Shown here: positions 1 through 11,495 of the stretch, one piece after another
Layout of the letters: each line of letters starts with the position of its first letter
Position numbering within the stretch: position 1 is the first letter of the stretch
Origin: Cladocopium goreaui
Taxonomy: Eukaryota; Sar; Dinophyceae; Suessiales; Symbiodiniaceae
DNA length: 64,000 bases
Direction: 5' to 3'
NCBI GenBank assembly: GCA_947184155.2
Contig: CAMXCT020001502.1
Location: forward strand, 401,942 to 465,941
Notes under the pieces: generated by a model
Database searches by the model: none
What the model was told of the DNA's origin: nothing
The model's input: only the letters and a program-made list of their open reading frames with translations
Made by a program: the position numbers and the translations under genes

Positions 1-3000
1 TACACGATGCTTTTGGAAATTGATTTTAGACAAATTTTGTGCCATTGTTTGACGATTTTTTTTTGCGCTCGGGAAGCAAAAACATCGTAAAATAATCTAG
101 AATACAGTGTTTTTGTCCTTTTCGCATATATAAACCACAAAAACACACTGTAAACACCGTTGTTGCTCCGAGGGTTTCAAAAATAAGCGAAAGCACCACC
201 TATTTGACGATTTTTAGGGGTCCACAAAAAGTCGAAAATGAGCTGCGCTGCATTGCAGCAACAACAACAACAAGAAGAAGAAGAAGAACAAGCACATAGA
301 TGAAACAAAACGATGTGTGGTAAGATGGTTACAAACTGCGGTATGAAAAGAACATCACACTGTGCTCTGCACCGCGCGCACGCGCAGAGCACATGAACAA
401 CACCAACGCTCACACTACTATACATAACCATAACTCTTATGGCATCGCCGGTGTGCGAAGCTCTACAATTATAAAGGATAGTATAATCTCCAAACTAATC
501 ATTTCTCAGTCATGAGTCATATCCCCATATTTCTGATTCTTAAAAATGCCAAAAACATCATGAAACCCACAGGAAAAACTAGTGGTTACAGTAACCGTTA
601 CAGGAATCAACCAACAAGGCTTTTTCACGCAGCTGCTCAACTGTTCCGTCCTCCTCCCGGCGCAAGATCGCGGCTGCCTGCAGCAGGGCTGCGTACTTCT
701 CCGTCCTGACATGTCGGCAATGTCAGGGAAGCTTAGCAGCTTGGTATCAGTGACATAGCTCAGGTTGAATTCTTCAAAGCCAAGTAGCGGGGACATTGTT
801 CGTTTGGCCTCAGCTTCGCTGCAGCGAGGTTGACAGAGGATGATCTCAGCTATGTCCACTGTATCCTACTCACTGAATGCCAATAAAAGGAAGCCTTTGC
901 ACTATCTTATCTTCTCACCCAAAGCCTGGACAAGACAACAGCATCAACCAACTGTTGCCAAGGTCGGGACTTGGCTTACAGACATTGCTGGCCGGTCGGC
1001 ATCCTTGGATGGCATGACATGCATGTCATTTCTCCTCAACCTCAAAACTCCCTGGTTTATGAATTTCTTCACCCTTCAGAGGAGCCATAAAATGGGGGCT
1101 CACCACCCCAGATGTATCATCTTGGTTGTACCACTGACCATTCCACAAAATGATGAATCTGCCCATCTGCCAAAACCCCATCCGCCAAAACCCAAAACCT
1201 ATCGCATCCTTTCCGCCCGGATCTGCCAAGGCTCCAAACCGGCAATTCGACCCGCACCCAAGTTGCCAGGGCTTCCTGGCACAGCAGCTGCAGCAAGCTG
1301 CACTACCTGCACTACCCGCAGCTGCAGCCAAGGAGCCGCGCATGGAGCCCAAAACACTGGGCGTTGATTGTAGGCCACATTCAGAAGGAGCGGAAGATAT
1401 TGATGGACTTTGGTGGTTCTCCTGCAGGATATGGAAGTTGATTAAATTAAAGATGATTAAAGTGGCTGAGACTGTGAAGTACAACCTCCATCTGTGTCAC
1501 TTCTGTGTCACTTCAGTCCGAGTTGGCTCCTGCCACGATTGCGTTGTGCTCAAATCTTGGATGAAAAGCACCACCGTCATGCTCACATGCTGGTGTACCT
1601 GAAAGTCTCTTTTGCAAACTCCGCACCATCCGCACCCGCTTGCTGCTTGGTGATGCTCATCCTCTCCAGTCGAGCTCAAATCAGCATGTGTTAGTTATCT
1701 CATTGAGATTCATTGAGTCTAGATATGTCTAGATAAATGATGATGAATAAGTGTGCATGTCACAATGTGATGTAATGAGGCCCCGATAGTAAACCACCCC
1801 CACAATGGTGATGTAAAATGACCCCTTTTTTGTTGCTTTCTCACATGGCTTCTCCGACTTCATGCCATGATCAGCTCATGTTCGCAGCGCCACAGGGCAC
1901 TTTGTCGATCATCCCAGTTAAAAAGGCGAACCTGTCAGCAAGCTCAGTCGATGCTTTTCGTGAAGCTATGCAGGTGGGTTACCATGGGGAGTTCTAACCT
2001 GTCATGGGGGATCCCCAGTGGCTACCATGAGTTAACCTTTTTACCAATCGTCATGTACGGTAATGGTCACCAGGAGGATTTGGGGGGTATCCCCATGACT
2101 CCCTGACACTGACTTTATCCTTCCAAGATACCACTCTGCGGTGTCCTTCTGGCCCTGCATCACGGAATCCCTCAGAGAATTCAGGGCATGGTTGGAATAA
2201 ACATCTGCCAAGGCTTTGTCTGAAAATGGTGTGTACCCCCCAAATGGCCTTTTCACATCTTTTCACTTGGTTTGTGGACCCTATCTCTGTCCGTTACTGA
2301 CCAAGACAGGACCCTTGCCCCCCAAATGTTCATTTTAATTCGGAAAAAGGGTCATCAATCAAGTTTCAGGATCCTTCAAAACTGATGAAACCTGTAGTTT
2401 GTCGATGGAGAGCTAGTGTAGAAGTGGATACAAATTCGGATTTCTGTGAGGTCGGTAGAACCGGTGCATTTCCAACTTATGGCTGCACAGGTTGGCCATC
2501 CAACCAGCAGTTGGACCCTGAGAATACCCCTAGAAATGGGACGCTGCAAATGATCCCCAAATGGTTGGCTGGAATGGTGTATTGGGTGAATCCCACAGTC
2601 TTCCCCAACTCACAAGGTCAACGAAATTGCCAGAAATCTGGTGATCTTTTCAACCAAGATGCTCAGCCCGTTCAAGTGCTTGGATCTCAGAGGTACTCAG
2701 TATTGCTTCATCTGCCAGCCTCCGCATCTTCACGAGATGAAACCCCGAAGTTGCTTTGTGAACCCATTTTAAAAACAGTTGTAAACCCAAACGAACTTAG
2801 CATGGTTCATGGTTGAGTCACCCATCCAAGACTAGCCGAATCATGAATTAGGAGTCTCATTTTCGGGATGGATAATGACGACCATCTCAACACCCAAGAA
2901 TCCAGGCTGAACCCGGGCTGAAAATGCACGAATTTCTCTGAAAACTGTCTTGCAAAAGTTAAGAAATCAAAAAAAGACATCGGTCCTCAAGCTAGGCAAA

Positions 3001-3030
3001 AGTCCATTTGCTGTGGAAACCACTTCGCAC
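1..3030. other. Intergenic or intronic, no confident gene
   Basis: Short open frames occur on both strands but none shows a recognisable domain or a convincing splice-bounded exon. The stretch near 2216-2270 resembles a repeat seen again near 30.7 kb and 37.8 kb (a TTTGTCTGAAAAT motif followed by CCCCCCAAATGGCC). Otherwise I see only ordinary non-coding sequence. Confidence 0.5.
257..290. repeat. (CAA)n(GAA)n compound microsatellite
   Basis: Runs of CAA change directly into runs of GAA/AAG. This is simple-sequence repeat. The minus-strand frame through it reads as poly-Ser/poly-Cys and is not treated as coding. Confidence 0.85.
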
Positions 3031-3231
3031 CTGGACACGAACGTTCAGCAAAGTGACAAGCACTGCCACTTTCAAATGCTGAACTGACAGGAAATAAGCA
3101 GCTGTTCTCGGGCCGTTGAATTCTTTTTGACCATCCTTTCTATCCAGGTCAAATTGAACATCAATACCTACTAGCTGCCTGATGTGGCTAAAGGTGCTAA
3201 CAGGCGCTCTATCTACTGCGATTGAGAGCCC
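3031..3231 (-). CDS. Candidate internal exon, unrecognised
   Basis: On the minus strand an open stretch of about 67 codons has protein-like composition (it contains STFSHIRQLVGIDVQFDLD). Its low-coordinate edge is a plausible donor (CAG|GTGCGAAG) and an AG acceptor lies near 3232. I do not recognise the family. It is on the same strand as the exon candidates at 4.2-4.7 kb and could belong to a downstream gene. It could also be chance: only one frame is open and there is no homology evidence. Confidence 0.3.
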
Positions 3232-3739
3232 TTGCAAGAATGAGCTCTGAAAGGAAGCATCAAGTTACGCTTTCTGGCAAATTCCAGTTTTTGCTTTTGC
3301 CTCTTAGTGCGTCTTTCAGAAGGAATGCAAAAAAGATTGTAAATAAATGAAAATGATAAACCATGCTAAATCCCATGTTCCGCATCATGTCTGTATATCA
3401 CAACCGGCTCACTTTTTTCTTTTAGTTGGATCAGGCCAAAAAAAAATCGATCTGAGACGCAGACTGAAGGTATGGGGATGAGCTGCCTACCAAATATTGC
3501 CTGCCACCAGAGACGCATGAGCAGAGATCAAAATGCTCATTTCCTAGCTGCCTAGTAGAGGATTTCCCCGATGAGACTGTGGGACTGCAACATTAGCGTC
3601 TCAATGTCAGCTCCATGGCTGAAAAATCATGAAAAATCCCGCAGCTATAGTCACTACAGTTTCATGAATTTCGCAGCTATAGTCACTATAAACCTCCATT
3701 TAGTTGGGGGATTCCCAGCCACGGTTGACACCTAAGGAC

Positions 3740-3960
3740 CTAACTGTTTCGAGATGAGAAATCTCCTGCGCCCCACCTGCATCCCTGGATCTTGGCAAAG
3801 CGCAGCTGCGCGTTCACCGAACGGATCAGCTCTGGACGGCCTGCTCCGAGTTTGGGCCGACACCCACGGGACGACACGCCGCGACGGCTGAGACGACTGC
3901 ACCTATGTGGAAGGACATAAAGCCGCGCTCACGGCCGAGCTGTTCTGCGATATGCAACAA
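3740..3960 (-). other. GC-rich island, possible exon
   Basis: This is a local GC-rich island in an AT-richer surround. A minus-strand frame (containing RPELIRSVNAQLRFAKIQG) is open for about 60 codons, and a plus-strand frame is also open. Exons in this window tend to be more GC-rich than the introns, so an exon is likely, but strand and product cannot be settled. Confidence 0.25.
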
Positions 3961-4187
3961 CATCCTGCCAGGTTTGTGCCAATAACTTCGCTCTTTCTAT
4001 AGTTGAAACATGGAAAACAAATGATTTACAGCCCAAGAGGGCTGGTAGGTGCTGAGTAGAATGATTCCAAGTGAAAGTCCCACACAAGTTTTTACCTGCA
4101 CCAATAAATTCAATATCAGCGCGCCTGATTTTGATCTCCGGGGTCGTAACAACGAGATTGTCGCCTCACCAGGTCACCAAGGATGGC

Positions 4188-4691
4188 TTAAAGGATCTTA
4201 AAGGCCCTCGGTGCCAGGGCGCCTCTGAAACCAGCTAGCAGCGAGCCAATCAAATCGATCACCTCTTCATTCAGCTTGCAGTAGCCACTGAAAACCTCAG
4301 GGAAATCTGAAAGTGGCACAAGAAAATCGTATTCTGTTCAATCGACAAAGAGTGTCCAACTAAAGTGAGCTTCTCGACGATGTTCGGCAAGGACGTTCCA
4401 TCAGGTTTGGCAACTTGCAATACGTAGCTTGAGACTGTTGAGAGGCCCCCCCAGTTCTTCGTTGGATTGCAACCCATCTGAAACAAATATCTCCATACTA
4501 GACTAGACCATATATATATATTTCTTTTTCCATACGTAATAGTAAACACATAGCTTCATACCATACCCCACAAACATACTTAGGCCAGGTCAAAGGCCAG
4601 TTCGAAAACAACTTGCCTAGGACACAACTCGAATGCCACCATGTCGCTTCGTCAAAGGCCTCCAGGAAACTGTCCGGGGCATCACCATTTC
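4188..4691 (-). CDS. Three-exon 3' end of an unrecognised gene
   Basis: Three minus-strand exons join in phase. Exon 4617-4691 encodes a piece containing GDAPDSFLEAFDEATWWHSS and ends at a GC donor (CTAG|GCAAGT). Exon 4424-4477 follows a strong acceptor (TTTGTTTCAG) and encodes GLQSNEELGGPLNSLKL before a GT donor. Exon 4188-4306 follows TTTCAG and encodes FPEVFSGYCKLNEEVIDL, then a C-terminal segment ending ...PRAFKIL and a TAA stop. The phases match at both junctions (leftover G + AT, then C + AT). The 5' part should lie above 4691 but I could not trace it; a weak candidate piece (LHLRNIFQFTKAIALDL) is at about 5655-5745. I do not recognise the protein family. The stop could instead be intronic if a GC donor inside the last exon is used. 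Confidence 0.45.
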
Positions 4692-6128
4692 CTCATTCAT
4701 ATGGCCACAAATTATCATCAATTGGAATCAATTGCGGTGTCCCATGGTATCTGCTATTTTTGGACAGGCCCAACTGATGTTGTTATTGTTCTGTTGTTCA
4801 TTTCGAGGACTTCAGCACATCAGAACCTCTACACGCCCTGTTTACAGACCGGGCACTTCGATTGCAGCGACCGCGTAGGCGAGCTGTAAACTCCCGGAGT
4901 TTCAAGATTTGGCTTGCAATGTCGACCTGACATTTGAGATGAGAAATTGAGCTGATAGACTGATAGACCTTCCAAATCACTTGGTCACTTTGGAAACCAA
5001 AGGGGCAGAATGTGGGTAGACTGTGTATCGGGTCCAAATTAGAGAAAGAAAGCCTTTCTCAGGGTAATGCGAGATTCAACCCCATAAACCTACCATTCGT
5101 GGTTAAAAACCATCCATTTATGGCTTACTCGGTGGGGTTATCGGATAACCCGTGTTTCTTGTTACCATATTTTGGGGGGGAACCCAGAAAAGAACCCTCC
5201 TGTAGTGTCCAAGTCTCCATCGAGTTTTCGAGTTGCAAGTGCGACAAGTTCTCCTGAGCGGAGTGGCTGATCATATGGAGGTTTCCTATGGGGCCCGGGC
5301 TAATAGCTGGATGGTTTATTGAAAATGGAAAATCCTAGGAGAATGGATGACTTGAAGGTACCCCCATTTTAGGAAACCTCCATATTGATACTTAGCTTAT
5401 TGATCCTTATTGGATTATATTGATAAATATTGATAATATGTTCTGGATGATATTGATAATATGGTGAAAAAAACTTAGTGCACCACTTACTTTACCACTT
5501 GCTGTACCACTGATAATAATGATCACATGGCAGGAAACACTCACCGCTTACCACTCAGGCTCAGTGTCAGCTGCTGAATATTGTTACTATTTCAGAAGTA
5601 TGATCATTGTCCACCAAATCGTACATAGCAAACCGTTATCGTCAGGGCAATGTCAGTCCTCAAAGTTCTCGAAGCTTGCATCTGTTGACTTTCCTCAGAT
5701 CCAATGCAATTGCCTTCGTGAACTGGAAGATGTTCCGCAAATGCAGCTGGCAATCGCAAAAAAAAACTGACAGTCATAAGAACAATTCTTTTTAGCGGAT
5801 TCTGGCAAGAACCATCTCTAGATTCCGAAGGAGTATGAACCATCACATTGCTCTTCATTGGCAGAAGTGTTACTCCTAAGCGGACCAAGATGACATTTCC
5901 AAGACGGAACCAAGAAAGGACTGGCTGACTGGCCCAGTAAGACTTCCGGATCCCCCATTTCTCCATGGTGCGAAACCAAATGCAGGGATTCTCGGCATCA
6001 GCGCCACTGATTAGCCAACAACTGGCACCACGCCTCGCCAACTTGCGACTTTTTATGGCATGTCTAAGAATCCGGCCATTTGCTGATTGGCGAATGGGGA
6101 ATCCCAGAAAGAATTATGATGATCCCCA
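4692..6128. other. Probable intron/intergenic, no firm gene
   Basis: A long minus-strand frame at 5604-6041 is open but its composition is not convincing. A different frame at about 5655-5745 is more protein-like and follows an AG acceptor, but soon reaches a stop. Short AT-rich palindromic runs occur at 5395-5465. Nothing else is supportable. Confidence 0.3.
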
Positions 6129-6188
6129 ATATATATATATATATACATATACATATACATATATATATATACATATATATATATATTC
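6129..6188. repeat. AT/TATATACA microsatellite
   Basis: Alternating AT with interspersed ACATAT units, about 60 bp. Similar (AT)n tracts occur at 7773-7793, 21500-21545, 25810-25955 and 35410-35475. Confidence 0.85.
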
Positions 6189-6939
6189 TGAGACTTTTAG
6201 TAGGCAGGGAATTGATTGCCTACTACTGCCCTAAAATGTGCAATTTGGGGTGTTTTTAGCATGTTCGTCGGGGGTGCTATTTTCGCAGATTTTGTACAAC
6301 CAGGGGTAGCAGGCAGAAGTGTACCTCAGAAGTGTGGGAAACATATGGTGTCATATTGTGGTTTCTGCTTACTGCACCTCCTTTCCATTGAGGATATAAT
6401 GAGTATATACATAGAGTTACATAGACATGATGCGTACCATATAGCTACCCCCCCAAGATCTACCGTTTTCAGTTTTTTGTTGATGTCAAAGAGGTAGTAT
6501 TTGTTGGGAACCTTTTGCAAAAACAAAGTAGGTACACTATTACTTTCAAAAAAGATGAGCACATACTCAGGTCAGAAAGCACAACAGTTCTTGAAGGAAG
6601 CAATCTGTTTTAAATTGCAGCGTTCCTTTCCATGCTTAAAAAAAGGCAACTTCATTCATAAACTGCAATTTTTCTTCCAGACAAAGTATGGCTTCGTTCA
6701 AGAAACAGTACCCCTACAAAGCACAGAGCATTCCTCTAAACACGCAGTGTTTTTTTTCTGAAGAAGTGCAGTCTTCCTTTCAAACTAATATTAAGCCTTC
6801 CTTCAGTCATACAGTATTTCTTTCAAAACACCAGATTCTAACATTTTGGATATGTCTATGTGTTTGATGCAACAGAGTAAGAATCATATCTTGATCAGAA
6901 ATTTTCAATCTACAATGAATATAGCTTCATTGTAGATTC

Positions 6940-7860
6940 CATATACTTTAATATACCAGTGAATTGACCATAAACATATCTTTAATAAACCTTTAGTAAA
7001 CCTTTGGCATACCTTCAATATCCCCTGTTAAATACAATCTTAAAAAAGCTTTAACATACCATTCCATATACCTGTAGCATTCCATTGGATAACGATGAAG
7101 CTACCTTTAATATACAATTTAATTGGACTTGAAAATACCTTTAGTATACTTTAAATATACCTTCAATGCAAAAAACTTCAAAATATCATTTAATCTACCT
7201 TGGATATACCATTTTATTGGCCATGAAAACATCTTTAATACACCTTTAGGATACCTCTCTACCTCTAGCATACCTTTTATGTTCCATTTAATTTGTCTTT
7301 AATAAACTGTTCATGTATCATCTATACTTAGCTTACCATTCAAGGACCGTTAATATTTCATGTGATGTACCATTAATTAATACTATTAAAAAAAAAAACG
7401 TTTACTACACCTTTAGTATACCTTGAAGGTATATACCTTTCATATACCATTTCATTGACCTTGAAAATACCACCATGTCTCTAAAATACCTTTTACTTAC
7501 CATTTAGTTTGCCTTTAATAAACCTTAAATATACAATCATTAGTTTACCATGTTAGAATCATTAATATTCCATTTGATATACCATTACTATATTATTTAA
7601 TATGGTTTTAGCATACCGCTATATATACCATGAATCTACCTCTAATATACAAATTGTGTGACTTTGAAAATACCTTTAATATACCTTGAGTATACCATCT
7701 AATCCACCTCTAATATACCATTTAATATACCTGTAGTTTACCTGTAATATTCCAGTCTGGCCATGAATCTATAATATATATATATATATATATCTAGTAT
7801 ATCTCTAAAATACCTTGTGTTTTCATTAAAAATGTCGCTTACTACACCTTTAATATTCCA
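6940..7860. repeat. Degenerate AT-rich tandem repeat
   Basis: About 900 bp built from diverged copies of short motifs such as ATACCTTTAATATACC, ACCATTTAAT and GACCTTGAAAATACC. Spacing is irregular, so this looks like an old, decayed minisatellite. It adjoins the left edge of the retroelement at 7915. No ORF of interest lies within it. Confidence 0.7.
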
Positions 7861-7914
7861 AGTGCATGCAGTATCTGAGAGCATAGCGCTATGTTGGCCC
7901 GCTAGCATAGAGGG

Positions 7915-7960
7915 CCAGGTACTTAGAGCAATTTTGTCACCAAAAGCGTTTGCAAACGTT
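7915..7960 (+). repeat. Left arm of 46-bp outer inverted repeat
   Basis: This 46-bp sequence starts CCAGGTACTTAGAGC and ends GCGTTTGCAAACGTT. It is the reverse complement of 13741-13786 with a single mismatch. It directly abuts the left 496-bp direct repeat. It may be the terminal inverted repeat of a DNA transposon that hosts the retroelement, or part of the retroelement's own terminal structure. I see no clear target duplication outside it. Confidence 0.8.
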
Positions 7961-8455
7961 GATAAAAGGAAAATCGAAAGCCTCTTCAACGAAAAGGACC
8001 CGCTTGCCACACAACATGTGTGCTATAGCCCACCATGAGCTTGCGAAAAAAGCAAGGGATTTCGTCAAGACTATCACTGGCACGCTCTTAAAAATGGAAA
8101 AATACTCATCAGGTATCAGCTCTTAACGCAACCAGATCAAATCTTGGGCTGATACTATCCCTGCAGATGTCAAACGCGCAGCTAAAAACCTTTTAGCTAC
8201 ACACAGAAAAATGGACATTTTTTTGCCAATACTGGCATCGCGGCCAAAAAACCCCAGCCAATTCAAGAAGCGACCAGCAGAACATATTGATTCAAAGAAA
8301 CCCTATCAAAACACATGGGCCAAAATTCAGCCAAACATAACCAAAAATTTCATCAAACACTTCCCTGCTGCCGAGCCCCTGAGTAGCGGACCTGGCAGAA
8401 GACGACGTGCAAAAAACTTGTCAAAGTGGTATTACGTGGCTTAGGGGGTGGAGAC
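7960..8455 (-). repeat. Downstream 496-bp direct terminal repeat (pLTR)
   Basis: This is a direct repeat of 13086-13581 with only a few substitutions and compensating 1-base indels; both copies are 496 bp. It starts TGATAAAAGGAAAATCG and ends GGGGGTGGAGAC on the plus strand. The ORF2 stop lies 53 bp inside the element from its edge. It contains the hammerhead-like fold at 8055-8162 and a plus-strand open frame of 77 codons (8211-8444). Confidence 0.9.
8055..8162 (-). ncRNA. Hammerhead-ribozyme-like fold, downstream copy
   Basis: Read on the minus strand, the order is: stem III 5' strand AGGGAU, an AUA cleavage triplet (NUH type), stem I GUAUCAGC, a 27-nt loop, stem I return GCUGAUAC (8 perfect pairs), immediately CUGAUGA (8106-8112), a 42-nt insert, GAAA (8060-8063), then UCCCU closing stem III (six pairs counting A15.1-U16.1). 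All conserved core blocks are in the correct order and register. Stem II is the weak point: only G-C and U-A pair next to the core, with a possible UUAAGA/UCUUGA helix inside the insert. The same strand encodes the RT. Self-cleavage is predicted, not shown. Confidence 0.55.
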
Positions 8456-8507
8456 CCTCAAAAAGCCGTCCCTGTGTGAAACCGTGCTTTTGCTTCGCAG
8501 AAACAAA

Positions 8508-11495
8508 TCAAGGTTGAATCATCACCAGGGAGTTTTCAAAGCGACCAACAACACATTCCACATCAGAAAAAAGAGTGGGGGTGGGCAGCAACTCACCCTT
8601 CGGCACCCAGGACAACGCCCAAACCTTGGAATGTTGTCTGACGAAATGCCAAGGGAAATTAGCACGATAAACAAGTGCCACAAAAACCTCCCATAGCGCT
8701 TCGCGCAGTGCAGCACGCGAGGTGGAGAAATACCAGGACCTACACAACAAACCCCTTACAGCTGTTTTAAACTGCTGTGGGGGTGCCCATGACTGCCATG
8801 GTTTGAGAGGAAAGTTGTCAGTTTCCCCATAGCAGTGGGCAGCCCAGGGATCCGACGTACAGGGCCGCAAAGAGATATATGCACCATCCCAAGCAACCTG
8901 CAAACCTGTAAAAACATTGTCATCCGCTTTATCCAAGGACATCGTGCCAACAACAAATCGCTGGCGCCACTGTACCCATGCCCAGGATCGGACAACATCA
9001 GGCGTAAGTGCCGAGCATGAACGCCATGCAAAAAACATGCGAAGATCATCACGGTACGAAACATCTAGCACCAAAACGTTAGACTGTAAAAGGTGCAGCA
9101 GCTTACACTTACTGGCTGGTATTGGCACGCTTTCAGCGACCGCAGCCACACCACAGTGGAATTCACGGTGCCATTTCCATAGCCTCAGCAGCGCAGAACT
9201 CAAGGCATCTCCTTGAGGGGCACCATGCTGTTCACGACCTAACCACGAACCTATGGCAACGTGATTAGTGGTTGCAAAAGCCAACAAAATCTTACGAATT
9301 GATGCGAAATCTATACAGGTCCAACCAGGGTCATCACATCGACCAAGGATACCACGACAGCCTAAACGCTTGTGGGGGACACTAACACAAGAAAGACCCA
9401 GCCCTTTCCAGTAAGCAGCCAGACCATCCCACATGTCGGCAAAACGCTCACAAGGAAGATGCCGGAAACAATCCTTCATATCAGCGGCAGCTGTACAACC
9501 AACATCAAACTGATAATCCTGAACATGGAGATTAAAATCACCGACCAAAGACACCACTTCACCCATGGAGAGGTAGTCACTCCATAAATGCCGTGGGAAA
9601 CTATCCAAAAGAATGTCTAGACCCCGTGAAACAAGCGAATGCAAGCCACAACACGGGGTGTAGTGCTTGTTGACCATAAGTCGCCACTTCAACCCTGGAC
9701 ATTTCCATTTTGGCAAAAAAGAAACTGTGGCAATGCACCACTGCCTTTTAGAAACGACAGTGTGCAAACCGGGAATCAAATGTGAAGGAAGGTCTGACAT
9801 GTTAGCCATGCCACTCAGCACATCCCGCTGACGACCAATATCCGAGACCGACCAAGCAAAATTCGCATCAGGTTTTTGATGATGCAAGAAATCCAATAAC
9901 TGACAAGCATGCTCAAAAACCAACTTGGGACAAAAAACTCCCAATGAAGAGGGGTTGTGGTCAAACACAGAGACGAAAACACCCTGCGCTTGGAGCCACT
10001 CCCTTGCTTCACCAACGTGAGACCAAGTTATTGGGACTCGACTGTCTTGGACAGGCAAGGACCACAAGGAGGAACAGCAGCGCTGCACTGCTTCCACTGC
10101 ACAGGAGTCCGAAATCGGAATACGGCATCGATTACGAAGCCTCCGAAAAGACGTCCGAACTGCAGAAACCACATCCTCAAAACGAGGCGGGAGGCCGATG
10201 CTTGCTGGCCACCCAGCGAGATGCTGTAACTGTTCAGGCCAAGGCACCATACCCTGGGGGGCGGCGATGTGCTCACAGCCGTCAAAAGTAACGACAGGCC
10301 AGCCAGGATTTTGCAAGCGCACAGCCTCACAGATACACTGTGGGGAAACACCCTCTTCGAGAGCTTGGCGCAAAACTGACGTGCTTGTCAAACAATCTGC
10401 CAAAGTAGGGGGAGCAGTCCACGAAACAAAGCACTTTGCATGCCTTGCTATGGGAACCCAGTGCCCCTTCCGTCTCCATGCGGAAAGTAATTCACGAATT
10501 TCACCGCGCAAAATGCGCAGTGCCGATGTGGAGCCCATCCAGGGGACAGACACCGCAACAGATGACACAAAAGGGCAAAGGTCTCTCCGTTTCTTGGAGA
10601 TGATACCTAAAAGATGAAGGCCCCGCTTTCGCCGCCAACCTGTTTCAAATTGGTCAACTCGGCGAGCCACATAAGCCCAGGCACCGGGACTCAAATTCCA
10701 TGCCGCGAGAGCGGCAGCGTTTGACTTTTCAAAACGCCGCCCAGCCAGCGCGGCAGCAATTTTTTGAAGACCATCACGCCACTCTTTCCGAATAAGACCC
10801 ACAGAAGAGGATAAAGACATTTCCCCTGCAGCAGGTTGAGAAGGGCGGAGCCTACACAAAGAGCGAAAAGAATCAAAGATACGAAGACCCTGCACTTGCC
10901 GCTGCTTTGTTTTTGGAAGCAAACTATACACCGTCGGCGGATTCAAAGTGCCCAGACTATGGCAAAGGGCGGTTTCAGCCAAAAGCCGCTCGCCAGTATC
11001 CACGGGAGCGAGATGCACCGGCAACATCATCAAAAAACTCAGGGCGGCAAGCAACTGTGTCCCTTGACAGCAGTTGTGCCGAACAACCTGGTAAAACGGT
11101 TGCTGGGTCGCACCATCTTGAGCAATGAGGCGAAGGAGGTGTTCCACCATACGCCGCCGAAAGCTCGTTGTTTCACCAATGTAAAACAAGGGCCCAAAAC
11201 GAGAACATCTTAAAGGATAAGGAAAAATAATATAAAGGCATGGTGACTGATGGAGAAGTTGCCATCCATGGGCCCACGGGTCAGAGCCAATGAGCTTCAA
11301 TAAACGCACATTTCTCCTTGAAGGCAAAACCTGTAACAACATCAGCCAAAGACTCCCTGCCAGGCTAATCAGCAGAAATTGGTCCTCCCAAGAACGGCGT
11401 GAGACTAAAAACAAACGAAAACGCAACAACAAAACAACATCAAGGGCAGCTTTCAGGGCAGCACTCAGGTCAGGATCAGCAGAAAATAGCTCAAC
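8508..11495 (-). CDS. ORF2: GIY-YIG endonuclease plus reverse transcriptase
   Basis: The frame is open for about 995 codons after the TGA that ends ORF1; the first ATG is at 11342, upstream of the nuclease. Counting residues from position 11432, residues 66-98 carry the GIY-YIG core (LYIIF, then FYIGETTSFRRRMVEHL), with Glu153 and the LN pair at 163-164 in the place expected for the catalytic Glu and terminal Asn. Reverse-transcriptase motifs follow at 580-855: WRLMVNK (motif 2 region), motif A ADMKDCFRHLP (Asp651), motif B GAPQGDALSS (738-746), motif C YRDD (793-796), and SLDKADDNVFTGLQVAW (motif D/E-like). The catalytic Asp triad is intact. The roughly 400-residue linker is unrecognised. 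Such proteins nick target DNA and prime cDNA synthesis there. The intact frame suggests recent activity. Confidence 0.85.
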   Translation of the reverse strand, partial: VELFSADPDLSAALKAALDVVLLLRFRLFLVSRRSWEDQFLLISLAGSLWLMLLQVLPSRRNVRLLKLIGSDPWAHGWQLLHQSPCLYIIFPYPLRCSRFGPLFYIGETTSFRRRMVEHLLRLIAQDGATQQPFYQVVRHNCCQGTQLLAALSFLMMLPVHLAPVDTGERLLAETALCHSLGTLNPPTVYSLLPKTKQRQVQGLRIFDSFRSLCRLRPSQPAAGEMSLSSSVGLIRKEWRDGLQKIAAALAGRRFEKSNAAALAAWNLSPGAWAYVARRVDQFETGWRRKRGLHLLGIISKKRRDLCPFVSSVAVSVPWMGSTSALRILRGEIRELLSAWRRKGHWVPIARHAKCFVSWTAPPTLADCLTSTSVLRQALEEGVSPQCICEAVRLQNPGWPVVTFDGCEHIAAPQGMVPWPEQLQHLAGWPASIGLPPRFEDVVSAVRTSFRRLRNRCRIPISDSCAVEAVQRCCSSLWSLPVQDSRVPITWSHVGEAREWLQAQGVFVSVFDHNPSSLGVFCPKLVFEHACQLLDFLHHQKPDANFAWSVSDIGRQRDVLSGMANMSDLPSHLIPGLHTVVSKRQWCIATVSFLPKWKCPGLKWRLMVNKHYTPCCGLHSLVSRGLDILLDSFPRHLWSDYLSMGEVVSLVGDFNLHVQDYQFDVGCTAAADMKDCFRHLPCERFADMWDGLAAYWKGLGLSCVSVPHKRLGCRGILGRCDDPGWTCIDFASIRKILLAFATTNHVAIGSWLGREQHGAPQGDALSSALLRLWKWHREFHCGVAAVAESVPIPASKCKLLHLLQSNVLVLDVSYRDDLRMFFAWRSCSALTPDVVRSWAWVQWRQRFVVGTMSLDKADDNVFTGLQVAWDGAYISLRPCTSDPWAAHCYGETDNFPLKPWQSWAPPQQFKTAVRGLLCRSWYFSTSRAALREALWEVFVALVYRANFPWHFVRQHSKVWALSWVPKGELLPTPTLFSDVECVVGRFENSLVMIQP

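Noticed and set aside
5604..6041. 145-codon minus frame
   Set aside because: No domain, and a different frame inside it is more protein-like; probably a chance open frame.
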